Shown here piece after piece: positions 1 through 9,126 of a stretch of DNA of 64,000 nucleotides. The position numbers were made by a program, and so were the translations under genes. The DNA is taken from positions 2,976,001 to 3,040,000 of the forward strand of contig NZ_JBFDUZ010000001.1 in the NCBI RefSeq assembly GCF_040719145.1. The letters are read 5' to 3'. The first letter of the stretch is position 1. Each line of letters starts with the position of its first letter. The notes below the pieces were generated by a model. The model was not told where the DNA came from. It made no database searches and saw only the letters and a list, made by a program, of their open reading frames with translations. The stretch is from Paenibacillus sp. JQZ6Y-1. Lineage in GTDB: Bacteria > Bacillota > Bacilli > Paenibacillales > Paenibacillaceae.

Positions 1-1
1 G

Positions 2-1510
2 AAACTGACGGACAAAGGCGCGGACGTATCGTCCGTCACGTATGACGATCAGTCGTCTTCTCCGGTTCGTGATCTGAGTGAGTCGTCAGTTACTTCTGAT
101 GCGTATGCGCCTTCGTCTGTACAGGATGATGTATATGAAGGATCATCCGTTAGCGACGATACGTATGCTACTCCCTATACTGCCAAAATCCGTGCGCCTT
201 ACCGTATCGGTTCAGGCACCGAAGAATGGCAAGCGCTGAATTATTTGGATGAGATTGATGTTCCGGGCGAGTGGGCACTCGATTTTAAAGATAAAAAGCT
301 GTATTACTATCCAAAAGGAAATCTGGATGATCTGAACATCATTATCGCCGACAATGAAAACCCGGTCGTAGCGTTCAATGGTGCCTCCCATGTGCAGCTG
401 ATCGGCTTTACCTTTGAAGGCAGTATGGGCAACGGGATTGAGCTGAACGATGCCGATCATATTACAATCGCTGGCAATACGCTGCGTAATCTGGGCAATG
501 GCGGTATTCTCGATGTCGGCGGCAGCAATAACCTGTTCCAGAGCAATGACATTTACGAGACCGGCGGCTTTGGTATTAGTATTAACAAGTCGGGCGACCG
601 TAAAACGTTAACTCCTGCCAACAGTAGAGTGACCAATAACCATATTCATCATGTAGGCGAGCTGACGCATCTGGAGCCGCTGCTGGTGCGTGAATCGGTC
701 GGCATTACCTTTGATCATAACCTGCTGCATGATGTGCCAAAGGATGCGGTACGGTATGTGTACAGCAACAATCTGACGTTTGAATATAATGAGGTACACA
801 ATACGTCGCTGATCGAAGGCGATACCGGTGCATTCTATACTGCTCAGGACTGGGCATCGTATGGCAATGTGCTGCGCTACAACTTCATTCACCACAATAA
901 ACGTTCCAACGGCTTCTATTCCGATGGCGCGGACAGTGGTGACAATTACAAGTACAATATCGTACAAGGCTCCACCAAAGGCATTTTGCTCAACGGGCAT
1001 GACAATATCGCTTCTAACAATCTGGTTGTCGATTCCAATATGATTCAGGTCGATCAGCGCGGCGATAGCAAGAGTCATGGTGTCAACAGTATCTTTGCGG
1101 ATCAACTGCGCGAGATGAACCCGGACAGCAATCCGTGGGCTAACTATGGTAAAGTACTGCAAGATACGTACGGCTATGACCATACGCTGTGGGATAGCAT
1201 CCTTGATCCCGACTGGCATCCCGAATATCCAAACGGTACGCGCATGACCAACAATATGCTGGTCAATACACCGGACGTTGTGATTCCGAAGGTGGGCGAT
1301 GTAAAGGTGGAAGGCAATGACTCCATCAGCAGCGTGGCGGATGCACAGTTTTATGATTACAGCAAAATGGATCTGCGTACAGACAATACCAAGGTTCTGG
1401 CGAAGTTTCCTGATCTGAATGAAGTATTTCCGAAGATTGGGCTGCTGAAAGATGATTATCGGACGCGGGTCATTACGCGTGCGGAAAGTGGCGGCTTATC
1501 AAACCACTAA
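2..1510 (+). CDS. Right-handed parallel beta-helix repeat protein, 3' part
   Basis: The reading frame is open from the window edge, so the start lies upstream; 502 residues are visible. After a Ser/Asp-rich stretch (about residues 10-60) there is a segment with KLYYYP and then many short turns with asparagine ladders such as NNLFQSNDIYE, NHIHH, NNLTFEYNEVH and NNLVVDSNMI. This is the pattern of right-handed beta-helix proteins (Beta_helix/PbH1 repeats), often extracellular polysaccharide lyases or glycosidases. No signal peptide can be judged because the N-terminus is missing, and no catalytic residues were identified, so the substrate is unknown. A strong hairpin terminator follows about 100 bases downstream. 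Confidence is high for the fold and low for enzymatic activity. Confidence 0.8.
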   Translation, partial: KLTDKGADVSSVTYDDQSSSPVRDLSESSVTSDAYAPSSVQDDVYEGSSVSDDTYATPYTAKIRAPYRIGSGTEEWQALNYLDEIDVPGEWALDFKDKKLYYYPKGNLDDLNIIIADNENPVVAFNGASHVQLIGFTFEGSMGNGIELNDADHITIAGNTLRNLGNGGILDVGGSNNLFQSNDIYETGGFGISINKSGDRKTLTPANSRVTNNHIHHVGELTHLEPLLVRESVGITFDHNLLHDVPKDAVRYVYSNNLTFEYNEVHNTSLIEGDTGAFYTAQDWASYGNVLRYNFIHHNKRSNGFYSDGADSGDNYKYNIVQGSTKGILLNGHDNIASNNLVVDSNMIQVDQRGDSKSHGVNSIFADQLREMNPDSNPWANYGKVLQDTYGYDHTLWDSILDPDWHPEYPNGTRMTNNMLVNTPDVVIPKVGDVKVEGNDSISSVADAQFYDYSKMDLRTDNTKVLAKFPDLNEVFPKIGLLKDDYRTRVITRAESGGLSNH

Positions 1511-1606
1511 CATTTCTGAATGATGCGACTAGGTTGCTTCAAGTACCTTAGGGAGAGATAAGGCAAACACGCATACTGTTCAAAACCTAATCGTCGTGCA
1601 GAACAA

Positions 1607-1650
1607 GAGCGAGTAGTGATTCCAATTGGGAGTTGCTGCTCGCTTTTTTT
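1607..1650 (+). terminator. Intrinsic terminator after the beta-helix gene
   Basis: A 15-bp stem (GCGAGTAGTGATTCC pairing with GGAGTTGCTGCTCGC, several G-U pairs) is followed by seven T residues. It closes the beta-helix transcription unit. Confidence 0.85.
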
Positions 1651-1765
1651 GATTTTCATTATGAGTGGAATGACTGGATTTGACTTCTAGGGTAGGTTCG
1701 TTTATCGTTTTAGTTCGATGTTTTTTAAAGTTACTTTCTTTTATTCATTATTTTGCTGAATACTA

Positions 1766-1810
1766 TTGCAAATCTATGATGAGATGATATAATTATCTTA
1801 AAGTTAAGAT
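1766..1810 (+). promoter_or_regulatory. Promoter with palindromic MhqR-type operator
   Basis: TTGCAA (1766-1771) and TATAAT (1788-1793) are 16 bases apart. Directly downstream, where transcription would start, is the perfect inverted repeat ATCTTAA-AG-TTAAGAT (1795-1810). The only gene downstream is the VOC dioxygenase at 1951. In Bacillus subtilis, related dioxygenase genes (mhqO, mhqE) are repressed by the MarR-type protein MhqR at a palindrome of similar layout; the match here is in architecture, not in full sequence. The regulator is not in the window. The rest of 1651-1950 shows nothing else. Confidence 0.6.
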
Positions 1811-1950
1811 TTTAAATGTAAGGCGATTTTGAAATGGGTTTCTGGTTTATGTATGGAATAGGTTGATGACCTACTATGTGAAATTGTGATTCGGAGATTG
1901 GCTTTTGTTGGAATAGATAATAAGCAATGATTTTGAGGAGGATGATTAGG

Positions 1951-2925
1951 ATGGAATTATTGGGTATTCATCATGTGTCGATTATGACGGGCAAAGCGGA
2001 AAAGAATTTTGATTTTTATACAAAAGTACTTGGTATGCGTCTGGTGAAAAAGGGCGTCAATCAGGATGATACAACATCGTATCACTTATTCTATGGAGAT
2101 GCAGTAGCTTCGCCAGGAACAGAATTGACGTTTTTTGATTTGCCGGGCATTGGACCGAGTTATCCGGGGGTATCGAGTATTTCCGCTTCGTCGCTACGCG
2201 TTGCCAGCACAGAAGCGCTAGAGTATTGGTCTAAGCGGTTTGACGATTTGAATGTGAGTCATGAGCCGATTCGTCAGCGTGCAGGACGGGATACACTGGC
2301 ATTTCAGGATTTTGAAGGCACGCGTATTGTGCTGGTAGCTGACAACAACGAAGAAGGCGTTGCACCGGGTCAAGCATGGAACGGCTCCGATGTGCCTGTA
2401 GAATACGGCATTCTCGGTCTTGGACCGGTAACATTGACGGTTGCCAAACCGGAAAACACCGTAATGATTTTGAAAGAAGTACTAGGCTTCCGTTATCTCG
2501 ATTCCTACCCCTCCCTTGCAGGCGAAGAGCATCTGGATGTACTCGTGTATGCAACAGGAGAAGGCGGCGCTGGTGCGGAAGTGCATATCGAAACGCGCCC
2601 TGATCTGCCAGTAGCCCGTCTCGGTCGTGGCGGCGTGCATCACGTTGCTTTCCGTGTACCGGATGAGGAACAATACAACAAATGGGCGGACAAGCTCGCT
2701 CAACTAGGCATTCCCAACTCTGGTAAAGTCGACCGCCATTACTTCCGCGCCCTGTACTTCCGTGAGCCGAACGGTATTTTGTTCGAGCTATCAACGGATA
2801 CACCGGGATTTGACGTGGATGAATCGCTCGACTCACTAGGCGAAACCTTGTCCCTCCCTCCATTTCTGGAATCACGTCGTACAGACATTGAAGCCAAATT
2901 ACGTCCGTTGACGCTGGAAGATTAA
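1951..2925 (+). CDS. Ring-cleaving dioxygenase of the VOC family (MhqO/MhqE-like)
   Basis: The 324-residue protein has two glyoxalase/VOC repeats: one from about residue 1 (LLGIHHVSIMTG, FYTKVLGMRL) and one from about 150 (LGLGPVTLTV, with GGVHHVAFRV near 230 and GILFEL near 280). The His and Glu residues in these strands are the usual metal ligands of extradiol-type VOC dioxygenases. Bacillus relatives (MhqA/E/O) act in the cytosol on hydroquinone-type compounds during quinone stress. The start at 1951 is preferred over upstream ATG codons at 1927 and 1942 because AGGAGG at 1936-1941 sits 9 bases before it. The gene is a single-gene unit between a palindromic operator and a terminator. The true substrate is unknown. 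Confidence 0.85.
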   Translation: MELLGIHHVSIMTGKAEKNFDFYTKVLGMRLVKKGVNQDDTTSYHLFYGDAVASPGTELTFFDLPGIGPSYPGVSSISASSLRVASTEALEYWSKRFDDLNVSHEPIRQRAGRDTLAFQDFEGTRIVLVADNNEEGVAPGQAWNGSDVPVEYGILGLGPVTLTVAKPENTVMILKEVLGFRYLDSYPSLAGEEHLDVLVYATGEGGAGAEVHIETRPDLPVARLGRGGVHHVAFRVPDEEQYNKWADKLAQLGIPNSGKVDRHYFRALYFREPNGILFELSTDTPGFDVDESLDSLGETLSLPPFLESRRTDIEAKLRPLTLED

Positions 2926-2975
2926 TGTAACTACTGTAATTTACTAACGGTTACTCTATTGTATAACCTTCTGTA

Positions 2976-3021
2976 CTGCCTCTTCGCTCAAGATTATAAT
3001 GAGCAAAGGGGCAGTTTTTTT
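2976..3021 (+). terminator. Intrinsic terminator after the VOC dioxygenase
   Basis: The arms CTGCCTCTTCGCTCA and TGAGCAAAGGGGCAG pair with one mismatch and some G-U pairs, then a run of seven T residues follows. Confidence 0.8.
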
Positions 3022-3142
3022 ATGTATTCTCTAAGATACTTCTAACATTATCGTGCCTAATAAAGGAGATATACTGCTTGACTGTCACGTTACGTTACAG
3101 ACGATAATGAGACGCAGATCAAGTATAAAGGAGAGAATGACT

Positions 3143-4072
3143 ATGAACATTGCACCCCTTCGTTCCGATCGAATTTACCAACATATCATACAAGCTCCTC
3201 TAGAACATAAAACAGAGCTATATCGACAGCAGATGCTGCGTCCCTTTATGCCCAAATGGCAAATACAGCACATCCCTTTTCAAAACAGCGATCCCAACGG
3301 CTTCGATGTGATCCAAATGAGCAATATGGCGAATATATCGCCGGTAAACATTACGACCGCTATTCATGACCAATTGGCTGCCATTTCTACTGATGACTTC
3401 TGGCAAGCCTGTCAGCAGACAGTGCAGTCCAGCCTGAATGTGTTTATCCAGCAGGGCATTCCGCTTCCAGTATCTGATTATCTGTATACGATATGGCTAG
3501 GCGACAAGAATAGCCCCCTTATGCAAATCAATAACCATCTGTGCGGCGATGGCGGCATTCCGGGTTATATCATCGTTAATCTAGTACCAAATGATTACAC
3601 ACTACCCCGCATCCCAGCAGTGCTAGCGCATGAGTGCAATCACAATGTTCGTTACCAGTTTATCCAATGGGATCAATATGTGACGCTAGGCGAGATGATC
3701 GTCAGTGAAGGGCTGGCAGAAAATTTTGCCGAATCGTTATACGGTACGGATATGCTCGGTCCTTGGGTCACGCGCACATCAGCAAAGGTGCTGAATACTA
3801 TCGTTAAACCGCTGATTCAGCCATATCTTCAGCTAACCGGATTTCAGCAATTTAGCCCGTATCTATATGGGGATGAGATTACAAGGATGCAGCAAGGAAC
3901 ACCAGTCGGTATGCCATATGCAGGCGGTTATGCTTGCGGCTATCATCTGGTACACTATTATTTGCGCCGTACCGGCATATCCATTGCGGAAGCAACCACA
4001 TTACCCGCAAGCGAGATTCTTGCGGAAGTAGGAGAGTTCTGGCATGAAACAACAATGGTTCACGGTTCATGA
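3143..4072 (+). CDS. DUF2268-type predicted zinc metalloprotease
   Basis: The protein has 309 residues. HECNHNVRYQF near residue 165 is an HExxH zinc-protease motif in the setting seen in DUF2268 proteins, and SEGLAENFAESLYG about 30 residues later supplies the downstream acidic ligand and helix. No signal peptide is seen, so it is probably cytosolic. ATG at 3143 is chosen because AAAGGAGAG at 3127-3135 gives about 9 bases of spacing; ATG at 3137 would be too close. The last 29 bases overlap the start of the MerR/TipAS gene, so the two are probably translationally coupled. The substrate and the reason for pairing a protease with this regulator are not known. Confidence 0.8.
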   Translation: MNIAPLRSDRIYQHIIQAPLEHKTELYRQQMLRPFMPKWQIQHIPFQNSDPNGFDVIQMSNMANISPVNITTAIHDQLAAISTDDFWQACQQTVQSSLNVFIQQGIPLPVSDYLYTIWLGDKNSPLMQINNHLCGDGGIPGYIIVNLVPNDYTLPRIPAVLAHECNHNVRYQFIQWDQYVTLGEMIVSEGLAENFAESLYGTDMLGPWVTRTSAKVLNTIVKPLIQPYLQLTGFQQFSPYLYGDEITRMQQGTPVGMPYAGGYACGYHLVHYYLRRTGISIAEATTLPASEILAEVGEFWHETTMVHGS

Positions 4073-4811
4073 CATCGTACAGATTACTAGCATTAGCCGA
4101 CGCACGCTGCACTTTTACGACAGCATCGATCTGCTTAAACCGAGCAAACTGGCGGATAATGGCTACCGACGGTATGACCGCGACGCATTGACACGATTGC
4201 AAACTATTTTGATGCTCAAAGATATGCAGTTTTCGCTTAAGGATATTGCCTCGATCCTACAACTTCCTGCGGCAGAGCAGCAACACATGCTCATACAGCA
4301 GCGACAGCTATTGGAGCAGCATAAGCAGCAGCTAGAGCGTACCATCCAGCAGCTGGATCAGCGTCTTGCAGGCACGCCGTGGAGCGAATTACAGCGATCT
4401 CCTGATACATCTGTCAAATCATTACAGGATCAATATGCAGCCGAAGCTGCGCTCACGTATGGCAACACAACGGCATATAAGCAGTTTCAAGAGCAGCAAA
4501 GCGCCCTCTCCCCTGCACAGCAGCAGGAGCAGAATGAATACGTTGCCCAGCAGATGGATGCTCTATATAAGCAATTGGCAGATCACATGCATGCGCTACC
4601 GCAATCGCCCGTGATCCAGAATCTGATTGAGCAGTGGGCAGCACTGTTGGCGACACAAATGCCGTGCGAGCCAGAGCTGCTGCGCTGTATTGCCGACACG
4701 TATATAGAGGATGCACGGTTTGTTGATTATTTTGAAAGCTACGGAACAGATTTTGCGAGGTTCCTTCATGCTGCCATTACCGATTGGATGCAGCATGTAC
4801 AGACAGACTGA
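4044..4811 (+). CDS. MerR-family regulator with C-terminal TipAS-like domain
   Basis: Residues 1-70 form a MerR winged helix (VHDIVQITSISRRTLHFYDS, then NGYRRYD). A Gln-rich coiled coil follows (about 75-115). The C-terminal half begins near AEAALTYGNTTAYKQF and matches the TipAS drug-binding domain of TipA/Mta regulators. Such proteins bind thiopeptide or other amphipathic drugs and activate transporter or resistance genes. The start lies inside the 3' end of the DUF2268 gene (29-base overlap). No drug transporter lies next to it, which is unusual for this family. It converges with the AraC gene, whose end is only 32 bases away, and no terminator is evident between them. Confidence 0.88.
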   Translation: MKQQWFTVHDIVQITSISRRTLHFYDSIDLLKPSKLADNGYRRYDRDALTRLQTILMLKDMQFSLKDIASILQLPAAEQQHMLIQQRQLLEQHKQQLERTIQQLDQRLAGTPWSELQRSPDTSVKSLQDQYAAEAALTYGNTTAYKQFQEQQSALSPAQQQEQNEYVAQQMDALYKQLADHMHALPQSPVIQNLIEQWAALLATQMPCEPELLRCIADTYIEDARFVDYFESYGTDFARFLHAAITDWMQHVQTD

Positions 4812-4843
4812 GCACATTCCTTAGAATATCGATAGCAGCACCT

Positions 4844-5833
4844 TCATACATACGGACGCGTCCCTTTATAAATTGGATTCTTTTGCTGCAAATGGGCAGG
4901 TAGCGGAATATCCGGGTCTGTGGAATTGGTGTTCATATACGTGTTCGGATATGCGTCCCGATATTGACTAGGTGTAATGCCTTCAGTTGCTTTGAACAGC
5001 TTCATAAAGTACTTCTCGTCTTGAAAATGTAGCGTATAGGCAATTTCCTTAATCGAAGCATCTGAATGCAGTAGTAGCTCCTTGGAGCGGCTGATTTTCA
5101 TATCATTGATATATTTGAGCGTGCTGATTCCTAGCCGTTTGCGAAACAAGCGTGTTACATGATCTGGTGTATAGCCAAATTGTTCCGCCACCTCATGCAC
5201 CGTGAGATCGCCGCCAATATGCAGCTTGATCCATTCCAGCACCTGCCGGAAGCGGCGATCTCCACTATGTTCTTCTTGGCTGTCTGTCACTTGCTCGATA
5301 TATTGACGGGTCAATTCGATGAGCAGCCCAGTGACCGTATAATCGGCAGCCAGATGACTATAGTGGCGCGAATGAGCGATGTCTAGCAGCTGCTGACATT
5401 GCATAAAGACCTTCTCCGGCTGATGAAGATTTAGAAATGTAGGCAGCAGAATGCTATGCGACAACGGAGACAGATTCCCGCCATCTTCCAATAAGTGCGC
5501 TTCCTGCCATTGTGCGCGCATCTGCTGCTCCTCCACACATCTCCCCGCATCTTCTGTAAAAAAGTGGAGCCAGTAAAACGAACTGTCGCTGCTCGAAGGC
5601 GCATATCCGCCATGCAGCTGTCCCGGTCGGTAAAAGAGCATATCTCCAGCACCTACTGTATACCGCTGCCCTTCCACCTCAATATACAAACAGCCACTGA
5701 TGCCAATTATCACCTCATAATCCTGCTCCAAGCGTAGCCGCTCATGATACCAGTTATCCTCACAAACAAATTTACCCGATTTAAAATACGAAACCGGCTG
5801 TTTCATGCTGCTTTGCCAGATTTCCATACACAT
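4844..5833 (-). CDS. AraC-family transcriptional regulator with cupin-like N-terminal domain
   Basis: The protein has about 329 residues. The N-terminal part (EVIIGISGCLYIEVEGQRYT, GDMLFYRPGQLHGGY) is an AraC-type sugar-binding cupin. The C-terminal 100 residues carry two helix-turn-helix motifs (LTVHEVAEQFGYTPDHVTRLF, and IKEIAYTLHFQDEKYFMKLFK ending in GITPSQYR). The gene is divergent from the GH31 glycosidase, so it most likely controls that gene in response to a sugar. The start is uncertain: ATG codons occur at 5833, 5827 and 5806, an upstream GTG at 5857 is also in frame, and none has a strong ribosome binding site. Confidence 0.88.
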   Translation of the reverse strand: MCMEIWQSSMKQPVSYFKSGKFVCEDNWYHERLRLEQDYEVIIGISGCLYIEVEGQRYTVGAGDMLFYRPGQLHGGYAPSSSDSSFYWLHFFTEDAGRCVEEQQMRAQWQEAHLLEDGGNLSPLSHSILLPTFLNLHQPEKVFMQCQQLLDIAHSRHYSHLAADYTVTGLLIELTRQYIEQVTDSQEEHSGDRRFRQVLEWIKLHIGGDLTVHEVAEQFGYTPDHVTRLFRKRLGISTLKYINDMKISRSKELLLHSDASIKEIAYTLHFQDEKYFMKLFKATEGITPSQYRDAYPNTYMNTNSTDPDIPLPAHLQQKNPIYKGTRPYV

Positions 5834-5902
5834 GCTGTTTTTCACCACCAAAACCACGATTTTATCGGTTTTATCAACCGGTCAAACCTCTTATGATTTT
5901 TC

Positions 5903-5917
5903 TTGTAAGCGTTTTAT
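5903..5917 (+). promoter_or_regulatory. Possible cre (CcpA) site between the AraC and GH31 genes
   Basis: TTGTAAGCGTTTTAT fits the Bacillus cre consensus WTGNAANCGNWNNCW with one mismatch (A for the conserved C). It lies in the shared promoter region of the AraC regulator and the GH31 gene, where carbon catabolite repression would make sense. This is a consensus match only. Confidence 0.4.
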
Positions 5918-6021
5918 CATTTTCGATGGATATAGCCTGTTCTCCTGCCGTTCTATCCAATTAGCAGTTCATTCTGTATCTGTATACTGCTTGGCATCCA
6001 TCGTATTCAGGAGGTTTATTC

Positions 6022-8109
6022 ATGATTACTCAGCAACAGAACAAACTTATCTATCAATATGGTGGTGAGTATTTGGTGATCGAGCCGTGGCTAGAACATA
6101 GTGTGCGTGTACGCTCCACTCTGTACCCACAGCTGTATGACGATCATAGTGCACTACTAGAATTGCGTCAGCCGCAGTCTGCGGATATTCGCATCAAGGA
6201 CAATGGGTTTGGGTATTTGCATCATGGCAATGTAACAGTTATTGTCGATCCGCATGGCAAGCTGACCTTTTTGAATCAGCATGGTGATCTGTTGCTGGAG
6301 GAATATAGTCGGTATCGGTATGGCACGATTGCTGAGGACGATGATATTACTGGTTATCGTAGTGATCGACATTTTAATAGTGCCTTGAATATACCTGCAC
6401 GCCAGTTTACGCCTTTGCTCGGTGGCGATTATGGATTGACGGTGCGTTTTGAAGGGGCGGCGGATGAAAAACTATATGGCATGGGACAGTATCAGCAGCA
6501 TATCTTGGATGTGAAGCACTGCACGCTAGAGCTTGCGCATCGCAATTCGCAGGCAAGTATTCCTTTTACATTGTCCAGTCTCGGCTACGGCTTTCTCTGG
6601 AACAATCCAGCGATAGGCGAAGTGACCTTTGGCAAAAATCGTACAGAATGGCATGCACGCTCCACCAAGCAGATGGATTACTGGATTACCGCTGGCGATA
6701 CGCCGTCCGAAATCGTGGAGCGGTACAGCGACGCTACTGGCAAGGTGCCAATGATGCCAGATTACGGAATCGGCTTCTGGCAATGCAAATTGCGCTATCG
6801 TACGCAGGAGGAACTGCTAGAAGTAGCCCGTGAGTATAAACGCCGCCAATTACCAATTGATGTGATTGTGGTCGACTTCTTCCACTGGACCAAGCAGGGA
6901 GAATTCCGCTTTGATCCCGAATATTGGCCAGATCCAGCGGCGATGGTGCGTGAGCTGCAAGAGATGAATATTGAGCTGATGGTATCGGTTTGGCCCACGA
7001 TTGATAAGACGAGTGAGTATTTTGCAGAAATGTATGAACAGGGATTGCTTGTACGTGCGGAGCGCGGCGTGAATGTTACGATGGAGTTTTATGGAAGCAG
7101 CATCTTTTTCGATGCCACGCATCCGAAGGCAAGGCAGTATGTATGGAACAAGGTGAAGCAAAACTATTACGATCTCGGTATTCGTATCTTTTGGCTGGAT
7201 GAAGCAGAGCCGGAGTATACAGTATATGATTTTGATAATTATCGTTATTATGAAGGCAGCAATTTACAGGTCGGCAACAAGTATCCGGCGATGTATTCCA
7301 AAACCTTTTATGATGGCATGACCGCCGAGCATCAAGAGCAGGTAGTCAATCTGGTTCGCGCCGCTTGGGCAGGCAGTCAGCGGTACGGCGCGCTCGTCTG
7401 GTCCGGTGATGTTGATTCCAGCTTTCGTGCGATGCGCAATCAGCTGGCAATCGGGCTAAATATGGGCATCGCGGGCATTCCCTGGTGGACGACTGATATT
7501 GGCGGATTCCACGGTGGCAATCCGTCTGATCCCTCCTTCCGTGAATGTCTGATTCGTTGGTTTCAATTTGGCGTCTTCTGCCCTGTATTCCGACTGCATG
7601 GCGATCGTGAGCCGGGCTTGGAGCAGCTTGGTACTTCCGGCGGCGGGCTGTGCTTTAGCGGCAGCGATAACGAGGTGTGGAGCTTTGGTGAGGAAGCCTA
7701 TCCAATATTGACCGGATATATGTATTTACGCGAGGCACTGCGACCGTATATTACGAATTTGATGCGACAAGCGCATGAAAAAGGCACTCCGCTCATGCGC
7801 CCACTATTTTACGATTTCCCACAAGATCGAGTCTGCTGGGAAACCGAGGATGTGTATATGTTCGGAGCAAGTCTACTGATTGCACCTATTTTGGAAGAAG
7901 GGCAGCGCAGTCGCTCTGTCTATCTGCCATCTGGCACACATTGGGTGAATGCGTGGACAGGCAGCCAGCATGAGGGCGGGCAGGTGGTGCAAGCCGATGC
8001 GCCACTGTCTATTACACCTGTGTTTATTCGGCAGGCACAAGCGGAAGGATTACAGCCTCTATTTGCTGATATTGTTGCTAGAATGGAATCTGAAGAATCA
8101 CCAGCTTGA
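6022..8109 (+). CDS. Glycoside hydrolase family 31 (alpha-glycosidase, alpha-xylosidase-like)
   Basis: The 695-residue protein has an N-terminal beta-sandwich (1-230), a TIM barrel from about MMPDYGIGFWQ (near 246) and C-terminal beta domains. The nucleophile is the Asp of FWLDEAEPE (about residue 392), and the Asp of WSGDVDSSF (about 463) is the likely acid/base. No signal peptide is present, so the enzyme is intracellular and probably works on imported oligosaccharides. Family 31 includes alpha-glucosidases, alpha-xylosidases and sulfoquinovosidases. The WLDEAEPE form is common in alpha-xylosidase-like members, but specificity cannot be fixed from sequence. CAGGAGGT at 6009-6016 sets the start. 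The divergent AraC gene is the likely regulator. Confidence 0.9.
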   Translation: MITQQQNKLIYQYGGEYLVIEPWLEHSVRVRSTLYPQLYDDHSALLELRQPQSADIRIKDNGFGYLHHGNVTVIVDPHGKLTFLNQHGDLLLEEYSRYRYGTIAEDDDITGYRSDRHFNSALNIPARQFTPLLGGDYGLTVRFEGAADEKLYGMGQYQQHILDVKHCTLELAHRNSQASIPFTLSSLGYGFLWNNPAIGEVTFGKNRTEWHARSTKQMDYWITAGDTPSEIVERYSDATGKVPMMPDYGIGFWQCKLRYRTQEELLEVAREYKRRQLPIDVIVVDFFHWTKQGEFRFDPEYWPDPAAMVRELQEMNIELMVSVWPTIDKTSEYFAEMYEQGLLVRAERGVNVTMEFYGSSIFFDATHPKARQYVWNKVKQNYYDLGIRIFWLDEAEPEYTVYDFDNYRYYEGSNLQVGNKYPAMYSKTFYDGMTAEHQEQVVNLVRAAWAGSQRYGALVWSGDVDSSFRAMRNQLAIGLNMGIAGIPWWTTDIGGFHGGNPSDPSFRECLIRWFQFGVFCPVFRLHGDREPGLEQLGTSGGGLCFSGSDNEVWSFGEEAYPILTGYMYLREALRPYITNLMRQAHEKGTPLMRPLFYDFPQDRVCWETEDVYMFGASLLIAPILEEGQRSRSVYLPSGTHWVNAWTGSQHEGGQVVQADAPLSITPVFIRQAQAEGLQPLFADIVARMESEESPA

Positions 8110-8136
8110 TAGATCTAGCGTCTTCTTGCCATACCA

Positions 8137-8182
8137 TACAACAAAAAGAGACTGTATATCGCTACAGTCTCTTTTTGTTGTA
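8137..8182. terminator. Bidirectional terminator between GH31 and sdaAA
   Basis: A perfect 20-bp inverted repeat with a 6-base loop ends in T-runs on both strands (ACAAAAAGAGACTGTA and its complement). It serves the two convergent genes. Confidence 0.9.
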
Positions 8183-8211
8183 TATATAATTAGCTAGTAA
8201 CTTGCAGCAGA

Positions 8212-9105
8212 TTATACGCCGTTGCTTTCGCGACGACGACGTAGTTCTTCGGTGATTTTGCGTCCTGTTGGTGTCTGTGCCAGACCGCCACGCGCTGTTT
8301 CCCGATGCTCGCTTGGCATCGAGCGACCTACCTGTAGCATCACATCAACCACTTCATCTGACGGAATTGCACTGCGTACGCCTGCTAGACCCATATCGGC
8401 AGCAGCAAGTGCATTCACAGCGCCCAGACCATTGCGCACGATACACGGAATCTCCACCAATCCAGCAACAGGATCACAGATCAGACCGAGTGTATTTTTC
8501 AATGCCAGACCGACCGCGTGCATTGCCTGCTCTGGATTACCGCCACGCAGCTCCACGACCGCTCCAGCTGCCATACCGATTGCCGAACCGACCTCTGCCT
8601 GACAGCCGCCCTCCGCACCGGAAATGGATGAGTTGTTAGCGATCACGTAACCGATCGCACCAGCGGCGAATAGCCCCAGCACCATCTGTTCATCACTCCA
8701 ACCGAAGCGCTCTTGGGTGCTAACGAAGACGCCCGGAATGATACCGCATGAACCGGCTGTCGGCGTAGCAATAATACGTCCCATCGACGCGTTGACCTCA
8801 GATACCGCCAGTGCATAGGACATCGCACGCGTAGAGTACGCACCGGATGCCGTTTCTCCACCATTCAAGTATTCGTACACTTTGCGTGCATCACCGCCGG
8901 TCAAGCCGCTGCGAGATACCGTATCCTCGTGAATGCCGCGGTGAACAGCTTCTTTCATCACCTCATAATAAGCAGCCATCTGCGCAATAACTTCATCGCG
9001 CTCTACGCCAGTTTCCTTCACCTGCTCTACAATCATCAGCTCGGCAATACTGCACGAACGTTCCTCGCAAAGCCGGACAATATCTTTTAATGTGCGAAAT
9101 TGCAT
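8212..9105 (-). CDS. sdaAA: L-serine dehydratase (serine ammonia-lyase), iron-sulfur type, alpha subunit
   Basis: The 297-residue protein carries the cysteines expected to hold the [4Fe-4S] cluster of bacterial serine deaminases, in GSCGIIPGV, GGCQAEVGSA and LICDPVAGLVEIPC. With the beta subunit it converts L-serine to pyruvate and ammonia in the cytosol. The start at 9105 has GAAAGGAGG upstream. It lies 21 bases after sdaAB in the same operon, behind a glycine riboswitch. Length and motif order match Bacillus SdaAA. Confidence 0.95.
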   Translation of the reverse strand: MQFRTLKDIVRLCEERSCSIAELMIVEQVKETGVERDEVIAQMAAYYEVMKEAVHRGIHEDTVSRSGLTGGDARKVYEYLNGGETASGAYSTRAMSYALAVSEVNASMGRIIATPTAGSCGIIPGVFVSTQERFGWSDEQMVLGLFAAGAIGYVIANNSSISGAEGGCQAEVGSAIGMAAGAVVELRGGNPEQAMHAVGLALKNTLGLICDPVAGLVEIPCIVRNGLGAVNALAAADMGLAGVRSAIPSDEVVDVMLQVGRSMPSEHRETARGGLAQTPTGRKITEELRRRRESNGV

Positions 9106-9126
9106 ATGATTTCCTCCTTTCTTCCT

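Noticed and set aside
608-1219. 203-codon minus-strand frame inside the beta-helix gene
   Set aside because: Antisense shadow of a well-supported coding frame; no site or start context.
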